Positions 52,009-60,813 of a DNA stretch of 64,000 nt are shown here, piece by piece (the stretch's first letter is position 1; every line of letters starts with the position of its first letter). The stretch lies in NCBI GenBank assembly GCA_013204555.1, contig JABMNO010000009.1, positions 62,001 through 126,000 of the forward strand, written 5' to 3'. Source of the DNA: Chloroflexota bacterium. GTDB lineage: Bacteria; Chloroflexota; Dehalococcoidia; Lucifugimonadales; Lucifugimonadaceae. The notes under the pieces are model-generated. The model saw only the letters and a list, made by a program, of their open reading frames with translations, was not told where the DNA came from and made no database searches. Made by a program: the position numbers and the translations under genes.

Positions 52009-52040
52009 GTTGGTACAGGACGTAGGCGGGTTGATATCTG

Positions 52041-52265
52041 GTGCCCGTGTATCTGACGCGCCTTCACCCTAACTGGGCAGCCGGGGGCAAATTCCTGTAT
52101 AGATGCCAGCGTGGGCGTTCCAATTGCACGGCCAAACACGGGGTCCCGGGCGTCCGCGGCAAGCCCACTGAGATCCAAGACGAAGCCATCGCCATTGCCA
52201 CAGAACTCGGCATGAAGCCGCTCCTGGAGCGCGTGTTGGGGCAGCGAGAGATATTGAAGACGTAG
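52041..52265 (+). pseudogene. Short gene fragment resembling the C-terminus of a large regulator/ATPase
   Basis: 74 codons from GTG 52041. The last 35 residues (EIQDEAIAIATELGMKPLLE then RVLGQREILKT) resemble the C-terminal tail of large cyclase- or LuxR-type ATPase/TPR regulators, which often end ...AxELGMxPLxERVLxxREIL(K/R). The start (PVYLTRLHPNWAAGGKFLYR) is unlike that and may be chance. The resemblance is from memory and weak. It lies between the methyltransferase fragment and the M48 gene, in a zone of gene debris. Confidence 0.35.
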
Positions 52266-52349
52266 AAAACACGTCCAATCACGCCTCACCCCGGCCCTTA
52301 AGCAGGGTCGAAGCGCCGCGGCGATTCGCGCTCCCATCACCACGGCCCA

Positions 52350-53549
52350 TCACCCAGCCGTGTCACGCTCTTCACGCCACTGCTCCGCAAACCTGATCCG
52401 CCTTCCCAGTGACGGGTGCGAGTGGAAGATGGTCTCCATGATTGGGTTCGGATCTTCCTCGGAGAGGTTCTGCTCGCCCAGAGAGCGCATAGCGGAGATG
52501 AAATCCTCCGGGCGTTGAGTGGCCTCCAGTGCGAAGACATCCGCTGCATGCTCACGGCGACGGCTGTAGCCATTTATCGCAGGCAATATGAGCAGTGATC
52601 CGAGCGATGCGACCAGAACGAGTAATGGCAGGTTCGCGAAATCGTCCAGACCGCGCAGGCCAAATGAATCGCTGAGAGCGCTCAGAGCCACGTGGATCAC
52701 AGCGAACCCCACCACCATGATGATGGCCTGCACAACGATGAGCCTTGGGATGTCACGGTTTACGTGATGGCCAAGTTCGTGGGCTAGCACGACCTCGATC
52801 TCGTCCGCCGTGTTGGCCTCAATCATCGTGTCGGCCACCACTACGCGGCGAGTAGGGCCAAATCCCATGAGAGCGGCATTAGATTTGCTGGTCTTCTCAC
52901 CAAGCTTCCAGATGTAGACGCCTTTGACACGCGTGTTGAAGCGATCGGCCAGTTGAAGCAATCGATCTCGCAACTCACCTTCACCGGCTGGCTCAAACTT
53001 GAAGAACAGAGGCATGATTAGCACGGGGGCGAGCTGCGCCATCACCACAAAAAACCCAATGAAACCGCCCGCGGCAATTAGCCACCAGTAGGTGTCAGTA
53101 AGGTTGATCAGCGCGTAGATTGCTTCAATGGCCGCAACACCGAAGAGTACTTGCAGCGCCAGCGACTTCCAGAAATCGGAGAGCCACGATCTAACGCTTG
53201 CTCTGGATAGCCCAAAGCGATGCTCCACAACATGGCCAGAGTAGAAATCCAGAGGCAAAGTCAGGAACGTGAACCCGCCAATCAGAACGACCGAATAGAT
53301 GAGTATCGCCAGCGGATTATTAGAGGTGATATCAAGGGCAAGGTCACGAAGTCCATTCGAACCGTCGACAGCGATGAACACGATTGGCGCTAGCAGGCTA
53401 ATCGCAATCTCCGTGAACATGAGGCGGCGCTTGATCTGTGCATACCCGGCGTTAGCCTCATTGGACTGTGCAGAAACGGGCGTTGGCGATCTTTCTTCTT
53501 CCATAAGTTCAGCATTATCTATCAATGGCACCACAGAACGAGCTGTCAT
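52350..53549 (-). CDS. M48 family membrane metallopeptidase (Ste24/CAAX protease-like)
   Basis: 399 residues. Seven or so hydrophobic segments surround the HELGHHVNRD motif (zinc His pair and catalytic Glu, within VLAHELGHHVNRDIPRLIV). The third ligand lies in RRREHAADVFALEAT. GFGPTRRVVVADTMIEANT is the usual strand before the active site. The N-terminal Pro/Glu-rich stretch before the first helix (about residue 45) and the lack of a CAAX partner set it apart from HtpX, which is shorter (about 290). It probably trims membrane proteins or peptides. It is divergent from the M19 dipeptidase gene. Confidence 0.93.
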   Translation of the reverse strand: MTARSVVPLIDNAELMEEERSPTPVSAQSNEANAGYAQIKRRLMFTEIAISLLAPIVFIAVDGSNGLRDLALDITSNNPLAILIYSVVLIGGFTFLTLPLDFYSGHVVEHRFGLSRASVRSWLSDFWKSLALQVLFGVAAIEAIYALINLTDTYWWLIAAGGFIGFFVVMAQLAPVLIMPLFFKFEPAGEGELRDRLLQLADRFNTRVKGVYIWKLGEKTSKSNAALMGFGPTRRVVVADTMIEANTADEIEVVLAHELGHHVNRDIPRLIVVQAIIMVVGFAVIHVALSALSDSFGLRGLDDFANLPLLVLVASLGSLLILPAINGYSRRREHAADVFALEATQRPEDFISAMRSLGEQNLSEEDPNPIMETIFHSHPSLGRRIRFAEQWREERDTAG

Positions 53550-53714
53550 CCCGGAACATGCGGCTTACGGAGATATCCGGGATCCAGATATACACACCCT
53601 GGCGCGCCTTGCTTCGTCACAACAAATTTCTGGTGCACTGGCCGTACACGAGGTGTCAGGCCAGCCCTCAGTTGCACAAAGACGAATCGCTCATCGACCG
53701 GTAGGATAGCGGCC

Positions 53715-54752
53715 ATGCCAGCTAAAAAGCCTCTTCCCGCGATCTATTTCGCCCATGACCACATGGACCGGCCGGAGGACTTTGCCCGCGACCTGAACGC
53801 CGGAGTCACCGGCAAAATTCTTCATCTGGTGGTCGATGGCTGGCTCGCCGCACCAACGAGGGATCTCTTTGAAGCCAGTTACTACGGGTATGAGGGGCAT
53901 CTGGAACGTGGCCTCATCGCAGTCTCTCAGGCACTTAGCCATGCGGACAACCCGGATAACCGACTGCAAATTGTTCGAAACGTGGACGATCTGGCCTCCG
54001 CCGAGACCAATGGCAAACTGGCCCTCATTCTGGGTACAGAAGGCGGAAAGCTGATCAAGGAAGATATAGCGCTCCTGGATGTGTTCTTTCGGCTGGGGCT
54101 GCGCCACATTGAGCTCAACTGGGCCATGCGCAACCAGATTGGCTCCAGCCAGGCAAATGAGGATGAGCCAGACCAGTCCGGACTCACCCCTTTCGGGCGG
54201 ACGGTAGTTCAGCGAATGAACGAGTTGGGAATGATCGTGGACGTCTCCCACTCGTCACCGGCCGCAATCAAAGAGGTCCTGGGTCTGACAACAAAGCCCG
54301 TTCTCAATTCCCACGGCGGATCCAGGGAACTTGCCAACAAAGGGTCTAACCAGTGGGATGATCAGATCCGCGATATGGCTGATAACGGGGGAGTGATTGG
54401 CGTCCACTTCTGCTCGCGTCTCGTCCTTGGCGTGAATGACAGGCAATCAGAAATCCCTGACCTGATGCGGCAGATCAGGCACGTGATGAACGTTGGCGGT
54501 CTGGACGTTGTTGGCCTGGGCCCCGATTTCATCCTTGGGGACGACGGGCGAGATCCAAACTACAAACGCAACACGAACCAGCCTCAGATTTCCTGGACGG
54601 TGGGCCTTGAGTCAAGTGCAGAGATAGCGAATATCGTTCCGGCACTCGAAAAAGATGGCTTCTCAACCACTGAGATCGAAATGATCCTTGGTGGGAATCT
54701 GAGTCGCCTGTTCAACGATGTCCTCCCGAGCGGCTCTTCTCGGTCAATGTGA
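53715..54752 (+). CDS. M19 membrane-dipeptidase (renal dipeptidase) family enzyme
   Basis: 345 residues with an amidohydrolase barrel. The N-terminal HxD reads FAHDHMD, with H16 and D18. Next come LALILGTEGGKLI (bridging Glu), LRHIELNWAMRNQIGSS, GMIVDVSHSSPAAIKEVLGL (zinc His) and PVLNSHGGSRELANKGSNQ (zinc His and Arg). ILGGNLSRLFNDVL is the C-terminal helix. The fold cuts dipeptides, including D-amino-acid dipeptides, using two zinc ions. There is no signal peptide. It overlaps the M24 gene by 4 bases, so peptide or amidine turnover may be linked. Confidence 0.92.
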   Translation: MPAKKPLPAIYFAHDHMDRPEDFARDLNAGVTGKILHLVVDGWLAAPTRDLFEASYYGYEGHLERGLIAVSQALSHADNPDNRLQIVRNVDDLASAETNGKLALILGTEGGKLIKEDIALLDVFFRLGLRHIELNWAMRNQIGSSQANEDEPDQSGLTPFGRTVVQRMNELGMIVDVSHSSPAAIKEVLGLTTKPVLNSHGGSRELANKGSNQWDDQIRDMADNGGVIGVHFCSRLVLGVNDRQSEIPDLMRQIRHVMNVGGLDVVGLGPDFILGDDGRDPNYKRNTNQPQISWTVGLESSAEIANIVPALEKDGFSTTEIEMILGGNLSRLFNDVLPSGSSRSM

Positions 54753-55969
54753 GTGCTATGCGAGACGCGACATATCTCGATTTTCCACTAAGCGAATATG
54801 AAGAACGAAATCGCCGCCTCCGCGAAGAGATGGAAGCGGCAAATCTAGATGCCGTTCTACTCACAACCCGCGAGAACGTTGAGTATCTATCCGGTTTCAC
54901 CACGCCTTCGTGGCGGCTCGGCCAGAAACGTTTCTGGCTGTTAGTTACTTCAACCGCTCCGCCCTCTCTGTTCGTCGATCCGGTCCATGAAGCCAACGCG
55001 TTCGAAACGACACCCATCGAAGATATCCGCATCTGGGGTGCGGGCGGCGTTTCGAATATCCAATTTCTGTGTGATGTACTGGACAAATCGGACGCCGGTG
55101 GAGGCTCCCTCGGTCTTGAACTGGGCGCTGCATCATCCATCCGGATCACGCCCGGTGAACTGGACGACCTGCGGGCCGCCCTTAGAAATACAAGTTTCGT
55201 CGATTGCGACCCAATTATCGGGCGAATCCGCATGGTGAAGTCCCCGCTTGAGATCGAACGCATTCGGAAAGCCGTGGAGATCGCTGAGGCCGGGTTTATC
55301 GCCGCATTCAAGTCGGCCAGAGCAGGAATGACAGAGCGCGACCTGGTCAACATAGTCGCCGCCAGATGGCGCCAGCAGGGGGATTGGACGCCGTACAGCG
55401 GAAACAATCGCGGATATCTCGCGCTGCAAGCGGGACGCATGCTTCAAATGACGCCATCGCCGGTCGACCGAAAGATCGAGACGGGCGATCTGATTCAGGT
55501 CGATGGCGGTCCAGCCTATCGGGGCTACACAGCTTGCGTTTACCGCAACGCCATCGTTGGTGCGGAGCCCACACCGGAAATGCAGAAATACGCTGAGGGT
55601 GCGAGCTTTGTGGTCAACGCCGTCCTGAATGCCGTCGCGCCGGGCGTAACGTCCGCTGAGCTTTGCACTACCGCCAGGGATATAACCAGCGAGATCGGCC
55701 TGGAAAACCACCGCCGCCAGTTGACCCACGCTGTCGACCGTGCCTCCGGTATCAGCCTTGGCCACGGATTTGGCATGTCACTTGAGGAGCTACCCGCCAT
55801 CAGATCGGACGATCACACCACATTGACCCCGGGCATGTGCGGCGCCATCCAAATCTCATTTGGAGACGACCACATCGGCTATATCGAGTGGGAGGACGAC
55901 TTCCTGGTGACTGAAACAGGAGTGGAGGTCCTCTCAAAATCCCCGAGAGAAATCTGGGTTACGGGGTAG
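54749..55969 (+). CDS. M24-fold protein (creatinase/prolidase-like) with two metal ligands replaced
   Basis: 406 residues from GTG 54749; ATG 54758 is the alternative. The N-terminal creatinase domain (LSEYEERNRRLREEMEAANL, VEYLSGFTTPSWRLG) is followed by the pita-bread domain from about 170. In the usual D-D-H-E-E metal set, D252 (VDGGPAYRGY), H339 (GHGFGMS) and E382 (IEWEDDF) are kept. The second Asp is Cys (C263, 11 residues after D252 as expected), and the Glu of PGMxxxxE is Gln (Q368, in PGMCGAIQIS). It may therefore be a metal-free creatinase-like hydrolase rather than an aminopeptidase. It shares an operon with the M19 dipeptidase. Confidence 0.88.
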   Translation: MSAMRDATYLDFPLSEYEERNRRLREEMEAANLDAVLLTTRENVEYLSGFTTPSWRLGQKRFWLLVTSTAPPSLFVDPVHEANAFETTPIEDIRIWGAGGVSNIQFLCDVLDKSDAGGGSLGLELGAASSIRITPGELDDLRAALRNTSFVDCDPIIGRIRMVKSPLEIERIRKAVEIAEAGFIAAFKSARAGMTERDLVNIVAARWRQQGDWTPYSGNNRGYLALQAGRMLQMTPSPVDRKIETGDLIQVDGGPAYRGYTACVYRNAIVGAEPTPEMQKYAEGASFVVNAVLNAVAPGVTSAELCTTARDITSEIGLENHRRQLTHAVDRASGISLGHGFGMSLEELPAIRSDDHTTLTPGMCGAIQISFGDDHIGYIEWEDDFLVTETGVEVLSKSPREIWVTG

Positions 55970-56313
55970 CAAACGCACAGCATTGAGGTTTCGGGGACCG
56001 GCAACGCCAGGCAGCGCGTGAATAGCTGCCATCGCTGAGGCCCTTTTCAGGCCGAAATGGGGATGGGAAGATGGCAACGTGGCCGACTGGGCCTGACACC
56101 GTACGGTGGAGACGCGGTGGCGTTCGCACCGGGAATCTGCCCTGCCGCGAGAGATACGGAAGTGCGCCTGCGCAAACGAGATTCGCTCAGAAGACAGCGC
56201 TACGCTGGTGCAAGCACTACGCACTCACCCGAGTTCGCTCATGATGCCCGCTACTGGGCCTTCTTGACTCGTGCCATGGGGGATGTTGAAGGCCTCACGC
56301 AGAGGAGAACCAC
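55970..56313. other. Intergenic region, nothing recognised
   Basis: About 340 bases. The one long frame overlaps the next gene and is Arg-rich, without domain features. No strong hairpin or promoter is visible. Confidence 0.4.
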
Positions 56314-56883
56314 ATGCCGACGCTATCATTCCACACGCAAGCCCCCGCCCTGGGACCGGTGACCGACCCCGTAATGAAGGGATTTAGAGATCGTGCCGAG
56401 GCCGCGTTTGAATCCGCCTTCAATACACAGGGCTATTTGGGAAGAATCCGTGAAGATGAAGATGTTGAATTCTTCCCTGGACCTGACTTCGATGGTGTAA
56501 TTCCTGAGCCGGGCAGTTTCGGAACCGGCGAAGATTCGAGAGCTGGGTTCTACGCCGATTTCGAGTACGCACCATCCACTCGCTCATTCTGGAGCAGTCT
56601 TGAGTCAGTCGCCGCATTCGCTTATCGCGGCGTTCACGCCGAAGCACTGAGCAATCGACAAGAGTGGTTCGCAAAGACGGAATATCCCGTCTACGTCGCC
56701 TGGTGGATTGATGATGACGACAAACTGCCGCCATGGGGTGAGGCTGGAAAGCGACTCATGCACCTCCATGAGCACGGCCCCTCACCACACGCGTTCAACT
56801 TCAAGTCAGCCTTCGATTCCAGCGGGTCACCCGTGAAACTGGATCGTACATCGCTCGACCAATACGCGAAAACAGTCAGCTAA
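56314..56883 (+). CDS. DUF3291 domain protein
   Basis: 189 residues. The C-terminal 95 residues match DUF3291: FWSSLESVAAFAYRGVHAEA, LSNRQEWFAKTEYPVYVAWW, GEAGKRLMHLHEHGPSPHAF. The fold is probably antibody-monooxygenase (ABM)-like, but no function is assigned. The N-terminal 90 residues (FRDRAEAAFESAFNTQGYLG, EDEDVEFFPGPDF) are less familiar. ATG 56314 is preceded by GAGGAGAACCAC, a good ribosome site. It converges on the kinase-like gene that follows. Confidence 0.75.
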   Translation: MPTLSFHTQAPALGPVTDPVMKGFRDRAEAAFESAFNTQGYLGRIREDEDVEFFPGPDFDGVIPEPGSFGTGEDSRAGFYADFEYAPSTRSFWSSLESVAAFAYRGVHAEALSNRQEWFAKTEYPVYVAWWIDDDDKLPPWGEAGKRLMHLHEHGPSPHAFNFKSAFDSSGSPVKLDRTSLDQYAKTVS

Positions 56884-56925
56884 AAGAGTGCTGGGATCTC
56901 CGGAGATGCGGCCCGACAAAGTCAA

Positions 56926-58098
56926 TCACGATATCTGCCGGGCCAGCGCGATCGCCTCTTCACACAGCGGATAGAGAAACTCGAATCGTCTGCGGAAGCT
57001 GGACGGCATATCCTCTTTGCGTCCACCATATCGTCGCAGAGGCAGCCCGCCCCTTAGATCCGCTGAGACGAAGGCAGGCATACCGGCAACCGCAATCGTT
57101 CGCCTCAACAGTGGGACCAGAAAGCCGAGCCTCGTCTCGAGTTCTCCTTCCGACCATCCAGTTGATTTGAGGCCATCCATCCACGCCTCGTAGAAGGCAT
57201 CCAGGATACCCATCAACGTAGCGGCCTCTTCATCGGTCCAATTGAAACCGGAGCCGTACAAGTCACCAGCGTCGGCGCCAATGTGTTCAATCCCAACCCG
57301 CCCGAAATCGATGGCCACAATTTCGGGATTGTCTGAATCCAACGGTGAGGCGAAAAGGTTTCTCACGTGACAGTCGTTGTGGGCCACGGTGGCCGGAAGC
57401 GTCAATGCAGCCTGAGTAATTTCTGGTATCCACTCCCAAAGCCTCAACGCCTGATCATAAAGATCTCCAGGCAACGCCTCCCGTATGAATTCCGTAGATG
57501 ATTCCTGTTCCAGTGCGGCCAGCATGCTTGTGAACATCCGAGACCCGGGCAGTTCTCTAATCACCGGGTGGAGTTCAAGCCATTCATACTGCGGGATTGC
57601 TTCTCGGAACCATGATCCCCGGAACTCGCCAATGCCACGTGCCGCCAGGATGTACTGCTTTTCAGACCACATGTTCCCCGCGTACGCCGACATGTCTTCC
57701 ATCCACAGCCACGTAGACGTGTCTGACTTGTGTTCAACAAAGTGGCATTTCGCCCCACGGAACACTCCAGGCCACCGTTGGTAAAGGCCGGTCTCATACA
57801 CCTCAACCTCGCGCCGGGTCGATACGCTTTCCATGACGTTCCCAAATTGGTTAGGTGCATCATGTTCGAGGACCTTCAATATCGATGACCAGCTTTTGCC
57901 GCCGGTGGATGTACCCGATCGGCCTGAGCATCTGATCAATGCAACAGTCCCCGGCCCAACTGACACAGCATCAAGCACCTCCACATCCACCGTAACGGGC
58001 ACCGCCGCCTCGTCATCGAGCGCGGACTGAACGATCGGAGCGATCTTGTCGATCGGAAGTCTCCGAATTTCCTCTGCGATCGTTTCTGCTGCGGTCAC
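56926..58098 (-). CDS. APH-family phosphotransferase
   Basis: 390 residues of the aminoglycoside-phosphotransferase/choline-kinase fold. ALIRCSGRSGTSTGGKSWSS is in the nucleotide-binding lobe. LPATVAHNDCHVRNLFASPL is the catalytic HxDxxxxN loop, here HNDCHVRN, and VAIDFGRVGIEHIGAD holds the metal-binding DFG-like Asp. The rest is helical. Antibiotic resistance is not implied; many relatives phosphorylate sugars, choline or macrolide-like compounds. It starts 152 bases from a divergent alpha/beta hydrolase gene. Confidence 0.88.
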   Translation of the reverse strand: MTAAETIAEEIRRLPIDKIAPIVQSALDDEAAVPVTVDVEVLDAVSVGPGTVALIRCSGRSGTSTGGKSWSSILKVLEHDAPNQFGNVMESVSTRREVEVYETGLYQRWPGVFRGAKCHFVEHKSDTSTWLWMEDMSAYAGNMWSEKQYILAARGIGEFRGSWFREAIPQYEWLELHPVIRELPGSRMFTSMLAALEQESSTEFIREALPGDLYDQALRLWEWIPEITQAALTLPATVAHNDCHVRNLFASPLDSDNPEIVAIDFGRVGIEHIGADAGDLYGSGFNWTDEEAATLMGILDAFYEAWMDGLKSTGWSEGELETRLGFLVPLLRRTIAVAGMPAFVSADLRGGLPLRRYGGRKEDMPSSFRRRFEFLYPLCEEAIALARQIS

Positions 58099-58251
58099 TA
58101 TGCCACCTCTTGTATTGCAGACTTCCTAGCGTTTTCACCAACGGTCGCCAGTAGACCAGATCGAGGGTTTGTGCGCAAATGAACTACACGCAGCGCCGCT
58201 ATACTCAATCCCCGATTCTCATTTCATGTCCTGCCAACAGGAGCCCAAGCC

Positions 58252-59073
58252 TTGATCGTCGACCACGACAACCTCTCCCACTTCGTTCGTGACTCCGGTG
58301 AGGGCACCCCCGTAATTCTCATCCACGGCTTCCCCGACACCGGCGACCTCTGGCGCAACCAGGTCTCCGCCCTCAACGCCGCCGGATACCGCACCATCGT
58401 CCCCGACATGCGAGGCCGCGGCCAGACTTCACAAGCGGCAGTAGTAGGGGACTACGGTCTAATCTCGATAGTCGGCGACGTGATCGCGATCCTCGATGCA
58501 CTCGACATCCCAAAAGCCCATGTAGTCGGCCACGACTGGGGATCCGCCGTCGCATGGCTCGTCGCCGCTCTCAATCCCTCGCGCGCAACCAGCCTCACCG
58601 CGATATCAGTCGGCTTCCCCGCCGCATCCACCGCCTCCGCGTCCCTCGAATCGCACCAGAAAGCCTGGTACCGATACATGGTCCAGTTCCCGGAAGCAGA
58701 AGAGATATTCCAGCGCAACGACTGGCGAATGCTCCGACTATTGCTGGACGGAACCGCCGACACCGACACCTACATCCAAACGCTCAGCCAACCCGGCGCA
58801 CTCACCGCCGGCCTCAACTGGTACCGGGCCAACCTCAACCCGGCGTCGATGCTCGCAGACCGCCCGCCGCTACCCCGAGTCAGCGCGCCAACCCTCGGCA
58901 TCTGGAGCGACGGCGATAATTACCTGACCGAAGCTGCCATGCAATCATCCGGGGACTTCGTAGACGCCGAATTCCGCTATGAGCGCCTTGAAGGCGTGGA
59001 CCACTGGATCCCAACCGGCGCACCAGACAAGCTCAACGAACTCCTACTCAGCCACCTGTCGTCCACCGGCTAA
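58252..59073 (+). CDS. Alpha/beta hydrolase (epoxide hydrolase/haloalkane dehalogenase-like)
   Basis: 273 residues from TTG 58252, after CAGGAGCCCAAGCC. VILIHGFPDTGDLWRNQVSA holds the oxyanion HGFP, YRTIVPDMRGRGQTS the family strand, and VVGHDWGSAVAWLVAALNPS the nucleophile elbow with Asp95 (GHDWG), typical of epoxide hydrolases and dehalogenases rather than Ser esterases. The acid is on LGIWSDGDNYL, and His is in EGVDHWIPTGAPDKL. Cytoplasmic. Its last four bases overlap the end of the convergent FAD monooxygenase gene. Confidence 0.93.
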   Translation: MIVDHDNLSHFVRDSGEGTPVILIHGFPDTGDLWRNQVSALNAAGYRTIVPDMRGRGQTSQAAVVGDYGLISIVGDVIAILDALDIPKAHVVGHDWGSAVAWLVAALNPSRATSLTAISVGFPAASTASASLESHQKAWYRYMVQFPEAEEIFQRNDWRMLRLLLDGTADTDTYIQTLSQPGALTAGLNWYRANLNPASMLADRPPLPRVSAPTLGIWSDGDNYLTEAAMQSSGDFVDAEFRYERLEGVDHWIPTGAPDKLNELLLSHLSSTG

Positions 59074-60266
59074 ACCTCACCAAAGTATCGCTGCCTATCT
59101 AATTCCGTCGGCACTTTAAAAGGCCCATTGAGAATCATCATTGGATTGCGAGCAGGGTCCTCACGCCATAGTTGCCCCGCATGATCGCGCCGCGCGTCCG
59201 CCTCTGGCCCTATCGCGTATTGAAGCTCGTCAGCCCAATCGAGGTACGTTTTCAGACTTCTGAAATCACGATTATGTGACTCAGAATACGCATGCCCCGC
59301 CTCATCCCAATCATCGTGCGACTTCAACGCATCAGAAAGCGCAACCACATCCCTGAACGTGATCGACATCCCCTGACCATGCGTCGGATCGGTTGCTCCG
59401 GCAGCATCGCCAATCATGGCGACATGCCCCTGGTACGGCTCATCGACCCAGCGTTCGGTCATATCAAGCGTCGTAAGAGAACCCCTGACTGTCGCTGAGC
59501 CGTAAGCGGTATCTGGCACACCCATCTTCGTACTCTCGTCCGAAAACGCGCCCCAGTCCTCATGACCGTTCAGTCGGGGCAACTCATCAGGCGGATACGT
59601 CAGGTAGGCCCGGCCATGATCCGGCCCTTGCGGGAAGAACAATGCCCTGCAACCTCTTGAAAAGTCACGCCAGATGTGGCCCGATTCAGGATCGACATCG
59701 ACCGACTCAAGAATCACGCCCGCACCCAATCTTCCCTGTGGCCCTCGCACCACATCGATCCCAGCCCAACTCCGAGCTACTGAATCTCTACCGTCCGCAC
59801 CAACCACAAAGCGTCCGTCTACCGACTTCACGCTGCCATTTTGGTAACTAACCGTTACACCCTCACCACCGCGCTCCAGACCGCGTACCGCAGTTCCACG
59901 CAACACTTCCGCTCCAGCATCCTCAGCCGCTGTGAGCAAGCTCGTCTGTACATCTGGATGATAGAAGCCCAGAGATAGCTCCCCAGACTGAGAAAGCTGC
60001 TGCAACGGCATCCTAATGGGATCAGCTCCCACGCCATAAACAGTGAAAAATGGCAATTCGTGAGCGCCGCCCGCCATCAGCGCCTCATAAATCCCCAGCT
60101 TCTTCGCGTCAGCCACCCCCCACGGTGCAAGCCACTCTCCGCGATTGCGATCAGTAAACTCCTCCGCCCGCTCAATCACCAGTACCTTCGCACCGGCCTG
60201 CGCCATCACGCGGGCAAGTGCCGCGCCACCAAGCCCGCCACCAATCATGATCAAGTCATACGCCAT
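59070..60266 (-). CDS. FAD-dependent monooxygenase (UbiH/PHBH-like)
   Basis: 398 residues from ATG 60266, chosen for the GGAGG 8 bases upstream; a longer frame to 60326 lacks one. AYDLIMIGGGLGGAALARVM holds the FAD-binding GGGLGG, VVGADGRDSVAR the second FAD/NAD(P)H motif, and AMIGDAAGATDPTHGQGMSI the GD motif with the ribityl-binding Asp. It hydroxylates or oxidises a small aromatic or isoprenoid substrate with NAD(P)H and oxygen. Neighbours (an alpha/beta hydrolase and a cupin protein) are common beside such enzymes in breakdown pathways. Confidence 0.93.
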   Translation of the reverse strand: MAYDLIMIGGGLGGAALARVMAQAGAKVLVIERAEEFTDRNRGEWLAPWGVADAKKLGIYEALMAGGAHELPFFTVYGVGADPIRMPLQQLSQSGELSLGFYHPDVQTSLLTAAEDAGAEVLRGTAVRGLERGGEGVTVSYQNGSVKSVDGRFVVGADGRDSVARSWAGIDVVRGPQGRLGAGVILESVDVDPESGHIWRDFSRGCRALFFPQGPDHGRAYLTYPPDELPRLNGHEDWGAFSDESTKMGVPDTAYGSATVRGSLTTLDMTERWVDEPYQGHVAMIGDAAGATDPTHGQGMSITFRDVVALSDALKSHDDWDEAGHAYSESHNRDFRSLKTYLDWADELQYAIGPEADARRDHAGQLWREDPARNPMMILNGPFKVPTELDRQRYFGEV

Positions 60267-60367
60267 GTCAGCCCCTCCAGCCATCGTGAAGCACAGATTA
60301 TTCTCCCCCCGGCATACAACACGCAAACTATAATCCGCTTAATTCAAATGCAATCAGGAGGAAATAC

Positions 60368-60673
60368 ATGGGACCCGACGGCAAGCCACTCGGCGATATC
60401 GCAACTGAAGTTCTCTTCGAAAACGACCGCGTGAAGATCTGGAATCTCACGGTCGAACCCGGCGAATCCAGCGAATGGCATCTACACGGCCGAGACTACG
60501 TGACAGTCATCGTAGAGAGCAGCGGCGCCTTGGAATCGCAATTCGCAGACGGACCCGGCAGTGAAAGCCCCAATGAAGTCGGAAACTTCACCTATCACGA
60601 CTCACACCGCGTCCATAGAGTCGTCAACAACACAGACAAGCGCTACAAGAACGTGCTGATCGAACTGAAGTAG
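60368..60673 (+). CDS. Small cupin-domain protein
   Basis: 101 residues. The cupin pattern is present: VKIWNLTVEPGESSEWHLHG has the first metal motif (HLHG, with Glu before it), and NFTYHDSHRVHRVVNNTDKR holds the second His set. AGGAGGAAATAC before ATG 60368 is a near-perfect ribosome site, the clearest in the window, which suggests strong translation. Single cupins of this size bind metals or small ligands, and some are isomerases or dioxygenases. It faces away from the FAD monooxygenase gene. Confidence 0.85.
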   Translation: MGPDGKPLGDIATEVLFENDRVKIWNLTVEPGESSEWHLHGRDYVTVIVESSGALESQFADGPGSESPNEVGNFTYHDSHRVHRVVNNTDKRYKNVLIELK

Positions 60674-60813
60674 ATATCAGAACAGCGGATCAAGTGCCCG
60701 TGATCCGTCGTCATCCTTATAGACTCTCTCGATGCCCGCTTCAGTGATCACAGCCCGTCAGGTCGACCGCTCCCACCCAGTGGGAGACCGCAAACTCCAA
60801 GGTTTGGTGCGCG

